A stretch of 64,000 nt of DNA from Isoptericola peretonis (GCA_023241745.1 JALQCY010000002.1:868001-932000), one strand, 5' to 3'. Shown: positions 33,104 through 43,477, numbered from the stretch's first letter. The notes: generated by a model not told the origin, from the letters alone. A program made the numbers and translations.

Positions 33104-34203
33104 CAGCCGCTCGCCTCCCTGACGCGCGGCTCCGCGAGACTGACGGGGGCGCCGGAGTCCTGCCCGTCGACGGGGGGCGCGGCCCGCACGGCGGAGGCTC
33201 GCGCGACCGTCTCGCTCGCCCGCACCGTCTCGAGCGGCTCCACGTCGCGCGCCGGGCTGAACCGCGACCAGTAGCGGGCCGTCGCGCGCACCACGTCCGG
33301 CTGCATGTACTCCCGGTGGGCCTGCGAGGCGTACGCCGCGAGCATCCGCAGCTTCGTGTCGAGGAAGCCGTCGACGTCGACGAACCTGTTCGGCGCGAAG
33401 GCGATCGTGGCCGACGGGCTCTGGAAGCACCACAGGCTCGGCACCTGCCGGGCCGCGATCTGCACGGACTCGTTCACCGCCCGGTGGTCCTGGTGCCGGT
33501 CGTGCGCGCTGTGCGTGTAGACCCGGTCCGGCACCACCTCCGCGACGGCCTGCTCGATCGCGGTGATGAGACCGTCCGCCGGGTCGAGCCGCGTGTCGGG
33601 GAAGTCGAGGTGCACCAGCCTCGCGCCCACGACCTCCGCCGCCGCCATCGCCTCGAGATGACGTGTCGTCGTCTGCCCGCCGACCCCCCCACCCGACACG
33701 GTGAGGATCACGATCTCGTCGCCCGCCGCCGCGTGGGCGGCCAGGGTAGCGCCGACCCCGATCTCGACGTCGTCCGGGTGGGCGCCGACCGCGAGCACCC
33801 GCTGACGCGTCGCCTCTCGGGCGGCCCGCGCGCCCTGAGCCAGCTCGGTGGCGCGTTCCACGACCAGGGACGCGGCCACGGGCTTGACCAAGAAGTCGTC
33901 GGCGGCCTCGCGCAGCGCCTCGACCGCACGGTTCACCGTCGGGAAGGCGGTGACGATCATGACCGGCAGCGTCGGGTCGATCGCCCGCACCTCCGGGAGG
34001 ATGTCGAGCCCCGACCGCCCCGGCAGCTGGATGTCGCTGACCAGGACGTCGTAGGTGGAGCGGCGCAGCGCGGCCAACGCTGCCTCCGCGTCGGACGCGA
34101 GGTCGACCCGCATGCCCCCGTACCGGACCAGCGCTATACGGACGAACTCCGCCGAGTCCGGGTCGTCCTCGAGCACGAGCGCCCGAAATCCGTCGTCGGA
34201 CAC
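33103..34203 (-). CDS. Response regulator with PIG-L (LmbE) deacetylase output domain
   Basis: 366 aa. REC domain (1-125): acidic pocket LEDD (11-14), phospho-acceptor Asp57 in LVSDIQLPG, Thr85 in MIVTAF, Lys107 in FLVKPV, so it should be fully active. A short helical linker leads to a PIG-L domain (about 136-330): AHPDD (141-145) and HDRHQDH (234-240) are the zinc and catalytic motifs of MshB/LmbE enzymes, which remove N-acetyl from GlcNAc-type sugars. There is no DNA-binding domain. A ~35-aa disordered tail ends the protein. GTG start with GAGGGGAGGG upstream. Coupled to the kinase. Phosphorylation probably gates deacetylation directly, not transcription (inference). Confidence 0.92.
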   Translation of the reverse strand: MSDDGFRALVLEDDPDSAEFVRIALVRYGGMRVDLASDAEAALAALRRSTYDVLVSDIQLPGRSGLDILPEVRAIDPTLPVMIVTAFPTVNRAVEALREAADDFLVKPVAASLVVERATELAQGARAAREATRQRVLAVGAHPDDVEIGVGATLAAHAAAGDEIVILTVSGGGVGGQTTTRHLEAMAAAEVVGARLVHLDFPDTRLDPADGLITAIEQAVAEVVPDRVYTHSAHDRHQDHRAVNESVQIAARQVPSLWCFQSPSATIAFAPNRFVDVDGFLDTKLRMLAAYASQAHREYMQPDVVRATARYWSRFSPARDVEPLETVRASETVARASAVRAAPPVDGQDSGAPVSLAEPRVREASG

Positions 34204-34326
34204 GGCCCTCCCCTCACGGCTGACGCCTGGCTCGTACCGTAGCCGCCGTACCGGCTTGCCGCGCGACGACGGGCCGCCGCCGGACGAGAGGCCGTGGTGT
34301 CCGAGCGGCGGGCGGCGGGGCGGCGG

Positions 34327-35598
34327 TCACGGTCGGTCGTCGAGCGGCACGCGGGCCAGCCGTCCCGACGACGCCGCCATCACGCGGCGTCCCAGCTCCT
34401 CGGCCGGCAGCGCGCCGCGGCCGCCGGTCGCGGGGTCGCTGACCGCCAGCACACCGACGGCCGCCTCGCGCGCGCCCAGCACGGCCAGGAGGGCGTCGCG
34501 CCGCCCGCGGGCCAGCCGGACCCGGTTGCCCAGCGAGCCCTCGGTCTCGACGCGCACGCGTGCGCCGTGGCGCCGCAGCGCGCGGGCGGCGTCGTCGTGC
34601 GGCACGTCGCCCACGGGCAGGAGGCACACCTGCACCGGCGCCAGCCAGACGGGCAGGCGGCCCCCGTGCTGCTCCAGCAGGAAGGCGACCATCCGCTCCA
34701 TCGAGCCGACGGTGCCGCGGTGGATCATCACGACGCGCTGCCGCGACCCGTCCGCGGCGGTGTACCCCAGGTCGAACCGCTCGGGTCGGTTGAGGTCCAG
34801 CTGCACGGTCGCGAGGGTCTCCTCGTGCCCGCGCGCGTCGCGCACCTGCACGTCCAGCTTCGGCCCGTAGAAGGCCGCCTCGCCCGGGCCGTCCGCCCAC
34901 GCCAGGCCGGCGACGTCCAGCGCCTCGCGCAGCTGGTGCTCCGCCTCCGCCCACGGGGCGGGGTCGCCCAGCCACCGGTCGGAGTCGTCGCGCCGGGAGA
35001 GCCGGACATGGTGGAGCTCGAGGCCGAGCACCCCCAGCACCTCGAGGACCGCGCCGAGGGCGGCCCGGACCTCGTGGGCGACCTGGTCGGGCCGGCAGAA
35101 GACGTGGGTGTCGTCGAGGTTGATCTGCCGCACCCTCGACAGCCCGCTGAGCACGCCCGACCGCTCCGCGCGGAACATCGCCCCGAGCTCGTGGTACCGC
35201 ACCGGCAGGTCGCGGTGACTGCGCGGCTCCGCCGCGTACAGCTGCGCGTGGTGGGGGCAGTTCGCGGGGCGCAGCACGAGCGGGTCGTCGCTGCCGTCGT
35301 CGAGCGGCGGGAACATGTCGCCGGCGAACTTGGCCCAGTGCCCCGACCGCTCGAACAACGACCGCTTGCCCAGCACCGGGGTGTAGACCGGCTCGCATCC
35401 GCCGGCGAGCGCCACGTCCTCGGCGAGGCGCTCCAGCTCGCGCCGGACGACCGCGCCGGCCGGCTGCCACAACGGCAGGCCCGGCCCGACCAGCGGGCTG
35501 GTGGTGAAGACGCCCATCTCCCGGGCGAGGTCGCGGTGGTCGACGACAGGGTCCGGGACGAGGTGGCCGGGTCCGGACAGCTCGGGTCGGGCGCTCAT
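34327..35598 (-). CDS. Short threonyl-tRNA synthetase lacking the editing domain
   Basis: 423 aa, against about 640-680 for full ThrRS. The TGS and N2 editing domains are absent; the class II catalytic core and the C-terminal anticodon-binding domain remain. Zinc ligands are present: Cys in RPANCPHHAQLY, His in LDDTHVFCRP, His in VVMIHRGTVGSMERM. Motif 2 is RYHELGAMFRAERSGVLSGLSRVR. Such short paralogues usually coexist with a full ThrRS and may back it up or resist inhibitors such as borrelidin; not shown here. The ATG at 35598 has a perfect AAGGAGG at 6 nt. It is preceded by a Thr attenuator (35599-35779). The RR-PIG-L gene follows 123 bp downstream on the same strand; that gap shows only short repeats. 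Confidence 0.9.
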   Translation of the reverse strand: MSARPELSGPGHLVPDPVVDHRDLAREMGVFTTSPLVGPGLPLWQPAGAVVRRELERLAEDVALAGGCEPVYTPVLGKRSLFERSGHWAKFAGDMFPPLDDGSDDPLVLRPANCPHHAQLYAAEPRSHRDLPVRYHELGAMFRAERSGVLSGLSRVRQINLDDTHVFCRPDQVAHEVRAALGAVLEVLGVLGLELHHVRLSRRDDSDRWLGDPAPWAEAEHQLREALDVAGLAWADGPGEAAFYGPKLDVQVRDARGHEETLATVQLDLNRPERFDLGYTAADGSRQRVVMIHRGTVGSMERMVAFLLEQHGGRLPVWLAPVQVCLLPVGDVPHDDAARALRRHGARVRVETEGSLGNRVRLARGRRDALLAVLGAREAAVGVLAVSDPATGGRGALPAEELGRRVMAASSGRLARVPLDDRP

Positions 35599-35640
35599 GA
35601 CGGTCCTCCTTCGGGAGGGAGCCGCCCCGGGCACGACGAA

Positions 35641-35664
35641 GGCCCCGGAGCGAGCTCCGGGGCC
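35641..35664 (-). terminator. Attenuator terminator hairpin
   Basis: 11-bp perfect stem, ggccccggagc (35641-35651) with gctccggggcc (35654-35664). On the minus strand it is followed by ttcgtcgt, with only scattered T residues. Located 43 nt before the thrS start. Confidence 0.8.
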
Positions 35665-35670
35665 TGGGTG

Positions 35671-35692
35671 CGTGCAGCGGTCGTGCAGCGGT
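35671..35692 (-). repeat. Tandem 11-bp repeat between leader-peptide stop and terminator
   Basis: Two exact copies of cgtgcagcggt (35671-35681 and 35682-35692). The second touches the leader stop codon. It may set the spacing between the antiterminator arms. Confidence 0.75.
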
Positions 35693-35742
35693 CAGTCGGC
35701 GCCGGAGATGTCCGGCGTCGTCGTGACCTGGGCGCTGCGCAT
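35692..35742 (-). CDS. Threonine-rich leader peptide of the ThrRS attenuator
   Basis: 16 residues, MRSAQVTTTPDISGAD, ATG at 35742 and TGA ending at 35692. Residues 7-9 are three consecutive Thr, all ACG (35716-35724). The ATG is only 7 nt from a TAGCGT -10 box, so it is translated from a leaderless transcript. The role is to couple ribosome position to RNA folding rather than to make a product. Confidence 0.8.
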   Translation of the reverse strand: MRSAQVTTTPDISGAD

Positions 35743-35749
35743 GCCGTGG

Positions 35750-35779
35750 ACGCTACCCGCGCGGTCGCGCCGCGGTCAA
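35750..35779 (-). promoter_or_regulatory. Promoter of the ThrRS leader
   Basis: Minus strand: -35 TTGACC (35774-35779), 18-nt spacer, -10 TAGCGT (35750-35755), then 7 nt to the leader ATG. It sits directly behind the sufT stop, so thrS is independent of the suf operon. Confidence 0.75.
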
Positions 35780-35784
35780 CGGGA

Positions 35785-36144
35785 TCAGACGTTGAACCCC
35801 AGCATCCGCAGCTGCTCGCGGCCCTCGTCGGTGATCTTCTCGGGACCCCACGGCGGCATCCAGACCCAGTTGACGCGGAAGCCGTCCACCAGGCCCTCGA
35901 GCGCCTGGCCGGACTGGTCCTCGATGACGTCGGTCAGCGGGCAGGCCGCCGACGTGAGCGTCATGTCGATGGTCGCCATGTTGTTCTGGTCCACCTGGAT
36001 GCCGTAGACGAGGCCCAGGTCCACGACGTTGATGCCCAGCTCGGGGTCGATGACGTCGCGCATGGCCTCCTCGACGTCGGCGGCCGTGGTCGGCGTCGGC
36101 GACGCCGCGGGCGGGGCGACCTCGTCGGTCGTGTTCTCGGTCAT
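35785..36144 (-). CDS. sufT: Fe-S assembly protein SufT (MIP18/DUF59 family)
   Basis: 119 aa. DUF59 fold with AMRDVIDPELGINVVDLGLVYGI and MTLTSAACPLTDVI (the conserved Cys), and WVWMPPWGPEKITDEGREQL at the end. Family members help mature Fe-S proteins, as the PaaD/MIP18 group does. Last gene of the suf operon, 26 bp after SufU, corresponding to Rv1466 in M. tuberculosis. Confidence 0.92.
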   Translation of the reverse strand: MTENTTDEVAPPAASPTPTTAADVEEAMRDVIDPELGINVVDLGLVYGIQVDQNNMATIDMTLTSAACPLTDVIEDQSGQALEGLVDGFRVNWVWMPPWGPEKITDEGREQLRMLGFNV

Positions 36145-36170
36145 CGTGTCCTCTCAGATCCAGGTCGGCT

Positions 36171-36635
36171 TCAGCTCAGCGCGCCGCTGCGCGCCAGCGA
36201 GTCCTTGAGCGCTGCCCAGCCGAGCAGCGCGCACTTGATGCGGGCGGGGTACTGCGAGACGCCGGTGAACGCGCTCGCGTCGCCGAGGGCGTCGAGCGCG
36301 TCGTCGTCGTCCAGGCCCTTGCCGCGCGACGACATCAGGTCGTGGAACACGGCGTCGAGCCGCGCCACGTCCGCCAGGTCGTGCCCGGTGACGAGCTCCG
36401 TCATCACGGAGGCCGAGGCCTGCGAGATGGAGCAGCCCTGTCCCTCCCAGGAAACGCCCGCCACCGTCGAACCGTCGACGTCCACGCGCAGCGTGATCTC
36501 GTCCCCGCAGGTCGGGTTCACCTGGTGCGACTCCCCCGACCGGTGGTCGGCGGGCGCGTCCACGAGCCCGTGCCCGTGCGGGCGCTTCGCGTGGTCCAGG
36601 ATCACCTGCTGGTACATCTGCTCGAGCGAGCTCAC
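36171..36635 (-). CDS. sufU: SufU zinc-dependent sulfurtransferase
   Basis: 154 aa. Conserved metal/sulfur site: Asp and Cys in NPTCGDEITL, Cys in GQGCSISQASASVM, and Cys in RIKCALLGWAAL. SufU accepts sulfur from the SufS persulfide via a zinc-bound Cys and passes it to SufBCD. GTG start at 36635 has GGAAGGAC upstream; its gene lies 20 bp after SufS. An in-frame extension upstream would overlap sufS and is rejected. Confidence 0.92.
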   Translation of the reverse strand: MSSLEQMYQQVILDHAKRPHGHGLVDAPADHRSGESHQVNPTCGDEITLRVDVDGSTVAGVSWEGQGCSISQASASVMTELVTGHDLADVARLDAVFHDLMSSRGKGLDDDDALDALGDASAFTGVSQYPARIKCALLGWAALKDSLARSGALS

Positions 36636-36655
36636 TGTCGTCCTTCCGCCTTCCG

Positions 36656-38759
<2,104 letters not shown>

Positions 38760-38809
38760 GCTTCGTGTCTCCAGGTCTGTGTTGCGAAGAATGGGGGTTG
38801 CCGAGGCGG

Positions 38810-39157
38810 TCATGACGCGACGGCGAGCGGCTCGTCGACGTCCACGAGGACGCGGTCGCCGTCCACGGTCACCGGGTACACCGGCACGGGCTGCGTCGCG
38901 GGCAGCTGCACGGGCTTGCCGGTGCGCAGGTCGAACTGCGAACCGTGCAGCCAGCACTCGACCAGGCAGCCCTCGACCTCTCCGTCGGACAGGGAGACCT
39001 GTCCGTGCGAGCAGATGTCCGAGATGGCGTGCCAGCCGCCGTCGGCGTCACGGACGACGGCGACGGGGACCGGGGCCCCGTCGACGCCGTCGAGCTCCAC
39101 GAGCATGGCTTCCTCGGGGCCGAGGTCGTCGGCCATGCAGGCCAGCTGGGAGGTCAT
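38810..39157 (-). CDS. Rieske-type [2Fe-2S] ferredoxin
   Basis: 115 aa. Both Rieske motifs are present: C-x-H in ICSHGQVSL and C-x2-H in VECWLHGSQF. The form is the short non-heme dioxygenase ferredoxin type. Its position between sufD and sufC is common in actinobacteria. It may deliver electrons for cluster assembly; the exact step is not established. It is 8 bp after the sufD stop. Confidence 0.92.
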   Translation of the reverse strand: MTSQLACMADDLGPEEAMLVELDGVDGAPVPVAVVRDADGGWHAISDICSHGQVSLSDGEVEGCLVECWLHGSQFDLRTGKPVQLPATQPVPVYPVTVDGDRVLVDVDEPLAVAS

Positions 39158-39164
39158 CGCCGCA

Positions 39165-40388
39165 TCACTCCGCCGGTGCGGGCGCCGCGACGCCGGTGAT
39201 GACGCTCATCGACTTCTCCAGCTCGGCCTCGATCGAGGCGAGCAGGCGGTCCTCGACCGACGCGACGCCGATCTGCTCGATGAGCTCCGCGAAGAAGCCG
39301 CGCACCACGAGCCGGCGCGCGTCGACCTCGGGGATGCCGCGGGCCATGAGGTAGAAGAGCTGCTCGTCGTCGAACCGACCGGTCGCCGAGGCGTGCCCCG
39401 CACCCTCGATCTCGCCCGTCTCGATCTCCAGGTTCGGCACCGAGTCGGCGCGGGCGCCGTCGGTGAGGACCAGGTTGCGGTTGAGCTCGTAGGTGTCGGT
39501 GCCCTCGGCCTCGGCCTGGATGAGCACGTCGCCCACCCACACGACGTGGGCGCCGGCGCCCTGCAGGGCGCCCTTGTAGGTGACGCGCGACTTGCAGCGC
39601 GGCACGGCGTGGTCCACGAACAGGCGGTGCTCCTGGTGCTGGTCGGCGTCCGCGAAGTACAGGCCGACCATCTCGACCTCGCCGCCCTCGCCCGTGAACG
39701 TCGCGTCCGGGGTGAGGCGCACGACGTCGCCGCCGAAGGTCACGACGACGTGCTTGAGCTTGGCGTCGCGGCCGATGCGGGCCCGGTGGCTGGAGGCGTG
39801 GACGGCGCCGTCGGCCCAGTCCTGCACGGTGACGAGCGTGAGGTGCGCGCCGTCCTCGACGACGATCTCGACCGTCTGGTTGAGGGTGGCGTCCCCCCGG
39901 TGGTCGATGACGACGACACCCTCGGCGTGGTGCTCCGCGTGCACCAGGAGGTGCTGGGCCGTGACGTCCTTGGTGACGCCCTCGACGCGCACGGAGGTGA
40001 CGTCGGTGGCGACGGCCTCGGCCGGTAGCGTGACGACCGTGGCCTCGGCGGCGGCGTTCCAGGCCGTGACGGCCGTGCGGTCGCCCGGCTTGCCCGTGGT
40101 GCCCAGTCGCGGGTCGTCCTTGCCGACGATCTCGACCTTGACCTCCGGGGCCTCGACGACGGTCGTCAGGACGCCGCCGGCGCCCAGGTCCTCGTCGAAG
40201 AGCGGCTGGAGCCGCGCGACGGGCGAGAACCGCCACTCCTCCTCGCGCCCGGTGGGCACGGGGATGTCGGCGAGGTCGAACGACGTCTTGCGCTCGGCGC
40301 GCGAGCCCGCCGGGACCACCCCGTGGGAGTGGGCGCCGTCGGCCACGGCGCGCGAGTGATCCGTGGACAGATCAGTGGTAGCAGTCAT
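39165..40388 (-). CDS. sufD: SufD Fe-S cluster assembly protein
   Basis: 407 aa. A long N-terminal region (about 1-140, including FDLADIPVPTGREEEWRFSPV) leads to the right-handed beta helix and a C-terminal helical SufC-binding part (RFDDEQLFYLMARGIPEVDARRLVVRGF). Conserved His in EHRLFVDH. Partner of SufB and SufC. ATG at 40388 lies 1 nt from the SufB stop. Confidence 0.95.
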   Translation of the reverse strand: MTATTDLSTDHSRAVADGAHSHGVVPAGSRAERKTSFDLADIPVPTGREEEWRFSPVARLQPLFDEDLGAGGVLTTVVEAPEVKVEIVGKDDPRLGTTGKPGDRTAVTAWNAAAEATVVTLPAEAVATDVTSVRVEGVTKDVTAQHLLVHAEHHAEGVVVIDHRGDATLNQTVEIVVEDGAHLTLVTVQDWADGAVHASSHRARIGRDAKLKHVVVTFGGDVVRLTPDATFTGEGGEVEMVGLYFADADQHQEHRLFVDHAVPRCKSRVTYKGALQGAGAHVVWVGDVLIQAEAEGTDTYELNRNLVLTDGARADSVPNLEIETGEIEGAGHASATGRFDDEQLFYLMARGIPEVDARRLVVRGFFAELIEQIGVASVEDRLLASIEAELEKSMSVITGVAAPAPAE

Positions 40389-40389
40389 T

Positions 40390-41853
40390 TCAGCCGACGG
40401 ACCCTTCCATCTGCAGCTCGATGAGGCGGTTGAGCTCGAGGGCGTACTCCATGGGCAGCTCGCGCGCGATGGGCTCGACGAACCCGCGCACGATCATGGC
40501 CATGGCCTCGGTCTCCTCCATGCCCCGGGACATGAGGTAGAACAGCTGGTCCTCGCTCACCCGCGAGACCGTCGCCTCGTGCCCCATGGACACGTCGTCC
40601 TCGCGGACGTCGACGTACGGGTAGGTGTCGGACCGGGAGATCTGGTCGACGAGCAGGGCGTCGCACAGCACCGTCGAGGCGGAGTGCTTGGCACCCTCGA
40701 GCACCTGCACCAGACCGCGGTAGGACGTGCGGCCGCCACCACGGGCGACGGACTTCGACACGATCGACGACGAGGTGCGCGGCGCGGCGTGCACCATCTT
40801 GCAGCCGGCGTCCTGGTGCTGGCCCTCGCCCGCGAAGGCGATGGACAGCGTCTCGCCGCGGGCGTGCTCGCCCAGCAGGTAGATCGCCGGGTACTTCATC
40901 GTCACCTTGGAGCCGATGTTGCCGTCGACCCACTCCATGGTGGCGCCCTCGGCGGCCGTGGCGCGCTTGGTCACCAGGTTGTACACGTTGTTCGACCAGT
41001 TCTGGATGGTCGTGTACCGCACTCGGGCGTTCTTCTTCACGACGATCTCGACGACCGCGGAGTGCAGCGAGTCGCTCGAGTAGATCGGCGCGGTGCAGCC
41101 CTCGACGTAGTGCACGTACGAGCCCTCGTCCGCGATGATCAGTGTCCGCTCGAACTGGCCCATGTTCTCCGTGTTGATGCGGAAGTAGGCCTGCAGCGGG
41201 ATCTCGACGTGCACGCCCGGCGGCACGTAGACGAACGAGCCGCCCGACCAGACGGCCGAGTTCAGCGCGGCGAACTTGTTGTCGCCCGCCGGGATGACGG
41301 TGCCGAAGTACTCCTGGAACAGCTCCGGGTGCTCGCGCAGCGCAGTATCGGTGTCGAGGAAGATGACACCCTGCTTCTCGAGTTCCTCGTTGATCTGGTG
41401 GTAGACGACCTCGGACTCGTACTGCGCGGCGACGCCGGCCACGAGGCGCTGCTTCTCCGCCTCGGGGATGCCGAGCTTGTCGTAGGTCTCCTTGATGTCC
41501 TCGGGCAGGTCCTCCCAGCTGGCGGCCTGCTTCTCCGTGGAGCGCACGAAGTACTTGATGCGGTCGAAGTCGATCCCCGTGAGGTCGGCGCCCCAGTTCG
41601 GCATCGGCTTCTTCCCGAACAGCCGCAACGCCTTGAGGCGGAACTTCGCCATCCACTCGGGCTCGTCCTTCAGCGCCGAGATGTTCTTGACGACGTCCTC
41701 GTTCAGACCGCGCGTGGCGGCCTCGCCGGCAGCGTCGCTGTCGCGCCAGCCGAACTGGTACGCACCGATCGAGTCGATGATCTCGTCATCGGACCGCTTC
41801 TCGGTGCCCTGCGCCAAAGCCGCCTGGGCGGCGTCCTGGGTGGGAGCGCTCAT
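40390..41853 (-). CDS. sufB: SufB Fe-S cluster scaffold protein
   Basis: 487 aa. Contains the family features [32 protein letters not shown]-like [52 protein letters not shown] and [11 protein letters not shown]. The C-terminal segment binds SufC. No intein, unlike mycobacterial SufB. ATG at 41853 overlaps the SufR stop (ATGA). Confidence 0.97.
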   Translation of the reverse strand: MSAPTQDAAQAALAQGTEKRSDDEIIDSIGAYQFGWRDSDAAGEAATRGLNEDVVKNISALKDEPEWMAKFRLKALRLFGKKPMPNWGADLTGIDFDRIKYFVRSTEKQAASWEDLPEDIKETYDKLGIPEAEKQRLVAGVAAQYESEVVYHQINEELEKQGVIFLDTDTALREHPELFQEYFGTVIPAGDNKFAALNSAVWSGGSFVYVPPGVHVEIPLQAYFRINTENMGQFERTLIIADEGSYVHYVEGCTAPIYSSDSLHSAVVEIVVKKNARVRYTTIQNWSNNVYNLVTKRATAAEGATMEWVDGNIGSKVTMKYPAIYLLGEHARGETLSIAFAGEGQHQDAGCKMVHAAPRTSSSIVSKSVARGGGRTSYRGLVQVLEGAKHSASTVLCDALLVDQISRSDTYPYVDVREDDVSMGHEATVSRVSEDQLFYLMSRGMEETEAMAMIVRGFVEPIARELPMEYALELNRLIELQMEGSVG

Positions 41854-42614
41854 CGTGTTCCTTCCTGCGTGCCGCGGGTGCGGGGGGCCGGGGTGGGGAG
41901 GTTCTGGGTGGAGACGATCGGGACGTTCGTGACGCAGGCGTGCGCGCCGCCCGCGATGGTGGCGAGCCGCTGGACGTGCGTGCCGAGCAGCTCGGAGAAG
42001 GCGCGGGCCTCGGCCTCGCACAGCTCGCCGAACTCCTCCGCGACGTGCTGCACCGGGCAGTGGCCCTGGCACAGCTGGACGGTCGGCAGGAGCGGTCCTG
42101 CGACGGGGCGCACCGACGCGGCGTAGCCGTCGGCCGAGAGCAGGTCGGCCAGCTGGCCGGCGCGCTCCTGGGGGTCGGTGGCGGTGAGCCGCGGGGCGTA
42201 GCGGGCGACGACCGCGTCGTACCGGTCGGCGGCGAACCGCGCCACGGCGTCCGTGCCACCGGTCTCGCGCAGGTAGCGCATCACCTGGGCGGCGAGCTCG
42301 GAGTACCCGCCCGCGAGGTCCGACTGGCCGCGCGCGCTGACGACGTACCGGCGCGCCGGGCGGCCGCGCCGACCGGAGGACGGCCCGGCGTCGTGCACGG
42401 CGATGGTGCCGTCGTCCTCGAGGCAGGCCAGGTGGCGGCGCACGGCCGCGGAGGTGAGCCCGAGCCGGTCGGCGAGCTCAGCGGCCGTCACCGGCCCCTC
42501 GCCGGCGACGAGCTCCAGGACCCGCCGGCGGGTGGTGCCGTCGGCCTCGGGGGCGCCGTCGAGCGCGCGGGGATCGGCGGGCACCGCCCTGCGATCGGTC
42601 GTGGTCGTCGGCAT
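41850..42614 (-). CDS. sufR: SufR-type Fe-S-sensing transcriptional repressor
   Basis: 254 aa. Winged helix-turn-helix at about 30-95 ([30 protein letters not shown]). The C-terminal half carries the cluster cysteines [16 protein letters not shown] and [11 protein letters not shown]. SufR represses the suf operon when it holds a cluster. ATG at 42614 was chosen; a GTG at 42644 in frame is possible. It is the first gene and overlaps sufB, so the operon is autoregulated. Confidence 0.9.
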   Translation of the reverse strand: MPTTTTDRRAVPADPRALDGAPEADGTTRRRVLELVAGEGPVTAAELADRLGLTSAAVRRHLACLEDDGTIAVHDAGPSSGRRGRPARRYVVSARGQSDLAGGYSELAAQVMRYLRETGGTDAVARFAADRYDAVVARYAPRLTATDPQERAGQLADLLSADGYAASVRPVAGPLLPTVQLCQGHCPVQHVAEEFGELCEAEARAFSELLGTHVQRLATIAGGAHACVTNVPIVSTQNLPTPAPRTRGTQEGTR

Positions 42615-42685
42615 GCGCTCACCCCCGTTCGGCTCGTGGACCACCGGGGGCAGTCCTCACCCCGGCGACGTGGTCGATATAGGTA

Positions 42686-42715
42686 ACATCCTTGTTGCGT
42701 AATCCAGGATGTCAA
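42686..42715 (-). promoter_or_regulatory. Candidate SufR operator and suf promoter
   Basis: Inverted repeat acatcct (42686-42692) / aggatgt (42706-42712), 13 nt apart. On the minus strand it overlaps a perfect -35 TTGACA (42710-42715) and the spacer, placing it to block transcription. No clear -10 was found; TATATC is too far (28 nt). Confidence 0.55.
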
Positions 42716-42787
42716 GCAAGGCAAGCCTCACCGCGAGCGCCCACGGGCCGGGATGTCGCCGATCTCACACACCTCTCGAGCACCGGG

Positions 42788-43414
42788 TCATTCGTCGCTG
42801 ACGATGCGGCCCTCGATGACCTCGCCCGGACCCCCCGCGGGGCCCTGGTTCCCCAGCTGGCGGAGCTTGAACCCCAGCGCGACCATGACGATCCCGATGA
42901 TCACCGCGAAGACGCCGATGACGACCGACAGGCCGACGATCGCGCTGCTCGGGTTGACGAAGCACACCACCGCGAGGGCGACCAGGAGCAGGCCGACGAG
43001 CAGGTTCCACACCCACGAGGCCCCGCCGCGACGCCGCATCGCCGGCACGACGAACAGCTGCAGCAGCCCGACCAGCAGCGCCCAGATCGCGACGAGGATC
43101 AGGACGATGCCCAGGAAGACCTTGGGCATGAGCAGCAGGAGCGCGCCGAAGACCAGCGCAACGATCCCGATGCCGGTGTTGACGGAGCCCGCGGAGCTGC
43201 CCCGGCGGCGCAGGCCGTCGACGATGCTGACCAGGCCGTCGACCAGCACGAACACCCCGAAGACCTGGACGAGCACCGTCGGCGTCTTGTCCGGCAGGAA
43301 GATCGCCAGCAGACCGAACAGCAGCGCGAGGACGCCCCGGATCACCGGCCAGTACCAGAGGCGTCGCGCCAGGGCGGCGACGTCCTGCGGCGGGGTGAAC
43401 GTGTAGAAGGTCAT
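42788..43414 (-). CDS. HdeD/DUF308 family membrane protein
   Basis: 208 aa, about six membrane helices in paired repeats (YWPVIRGVLALLFGLLAIFLP, VNTGIGIVALVFGALLLL, VLILVAIWALLVGLLQL, and so on). The family includes HdeD; function is unknown. ATG start at 43414. Located between suf and the ABC pair, where mycobacteria have a mannosyltransferase-like gene. The 173-bp gap to sufR holds only the suf promoter/operator. Confidence 0.88.
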   Translation of the reverse strand: MTFYTFTPPQDVAALARRLWYWPVIRGVLALLFGLLAIFLPDKTPTVLVQVFGVFVLVDGLVSIVDGLRRRGSSAGSVNTGIGIVALVFGALLLLMPKVFLGIVLILVAIWALLVGLLQLFVVPAMRRRGGASWVWNLLVGLLLVALAVVCFVNPSSAIVGLSVVIGVFAVIIGIVMVALGFKLRQLGNQGPAGGPGEVIEGRIVSDE

Positions 43415-43471
43415 GGGTGTCCTGCTCCTCGGGTCGCGCCAACGCTCGTCGCCCCGGCCGGGCGCCTTTCG

Positions 43472-43477
43472 TAGAAT
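43472..43477 (+). promoter_or_regulatory. Leaderless -10 box for the ABC ATPase at 43484
   Basis: TAGAAT followed by 6 nt and the GTG start; the best -10 match in the window. Confidence 0.6.

Larger units (their letters stand above)
35599..35742 (-). promoter_or_regulatory. Thr-codon ribosome-mediated attenuator leader of the short ThrRS
   Basis: Leader RNA with three mutually exclusive pairings. 1:2 is CGCCGGA/TCCGGCG (35711-35717 with 35700-35706), a 7-bp stem overlapping the last Thr codon. 2:3 is CTCCGGCGCC with GGCCCCGGAG (35698-35707 with 35655-35664, one mismatch), the antiterminator. 3:4 is the 11-bp terminator (35641-35664). Stalling on the ACG codons would mask arm 1, free arm 2 to take arm 3, and let transcription reach thrS. 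The switch therefore reads Thr-tRNA charging. All pairings were read by eye. Confidence 0.8.

Noticed and set aside
33104..33433. Longer start for the histidine kinase
   Set aside because: It would overlap the PIG-L coding region by 330 bp; the ATG at 33103 gives TGATG coupling.
42687..42692. AGGATG as -10 of the suf promoter
   Set aside because: It is 17 nt from TTGACA but fits TANNNT poorly, so I gave no -10 call.
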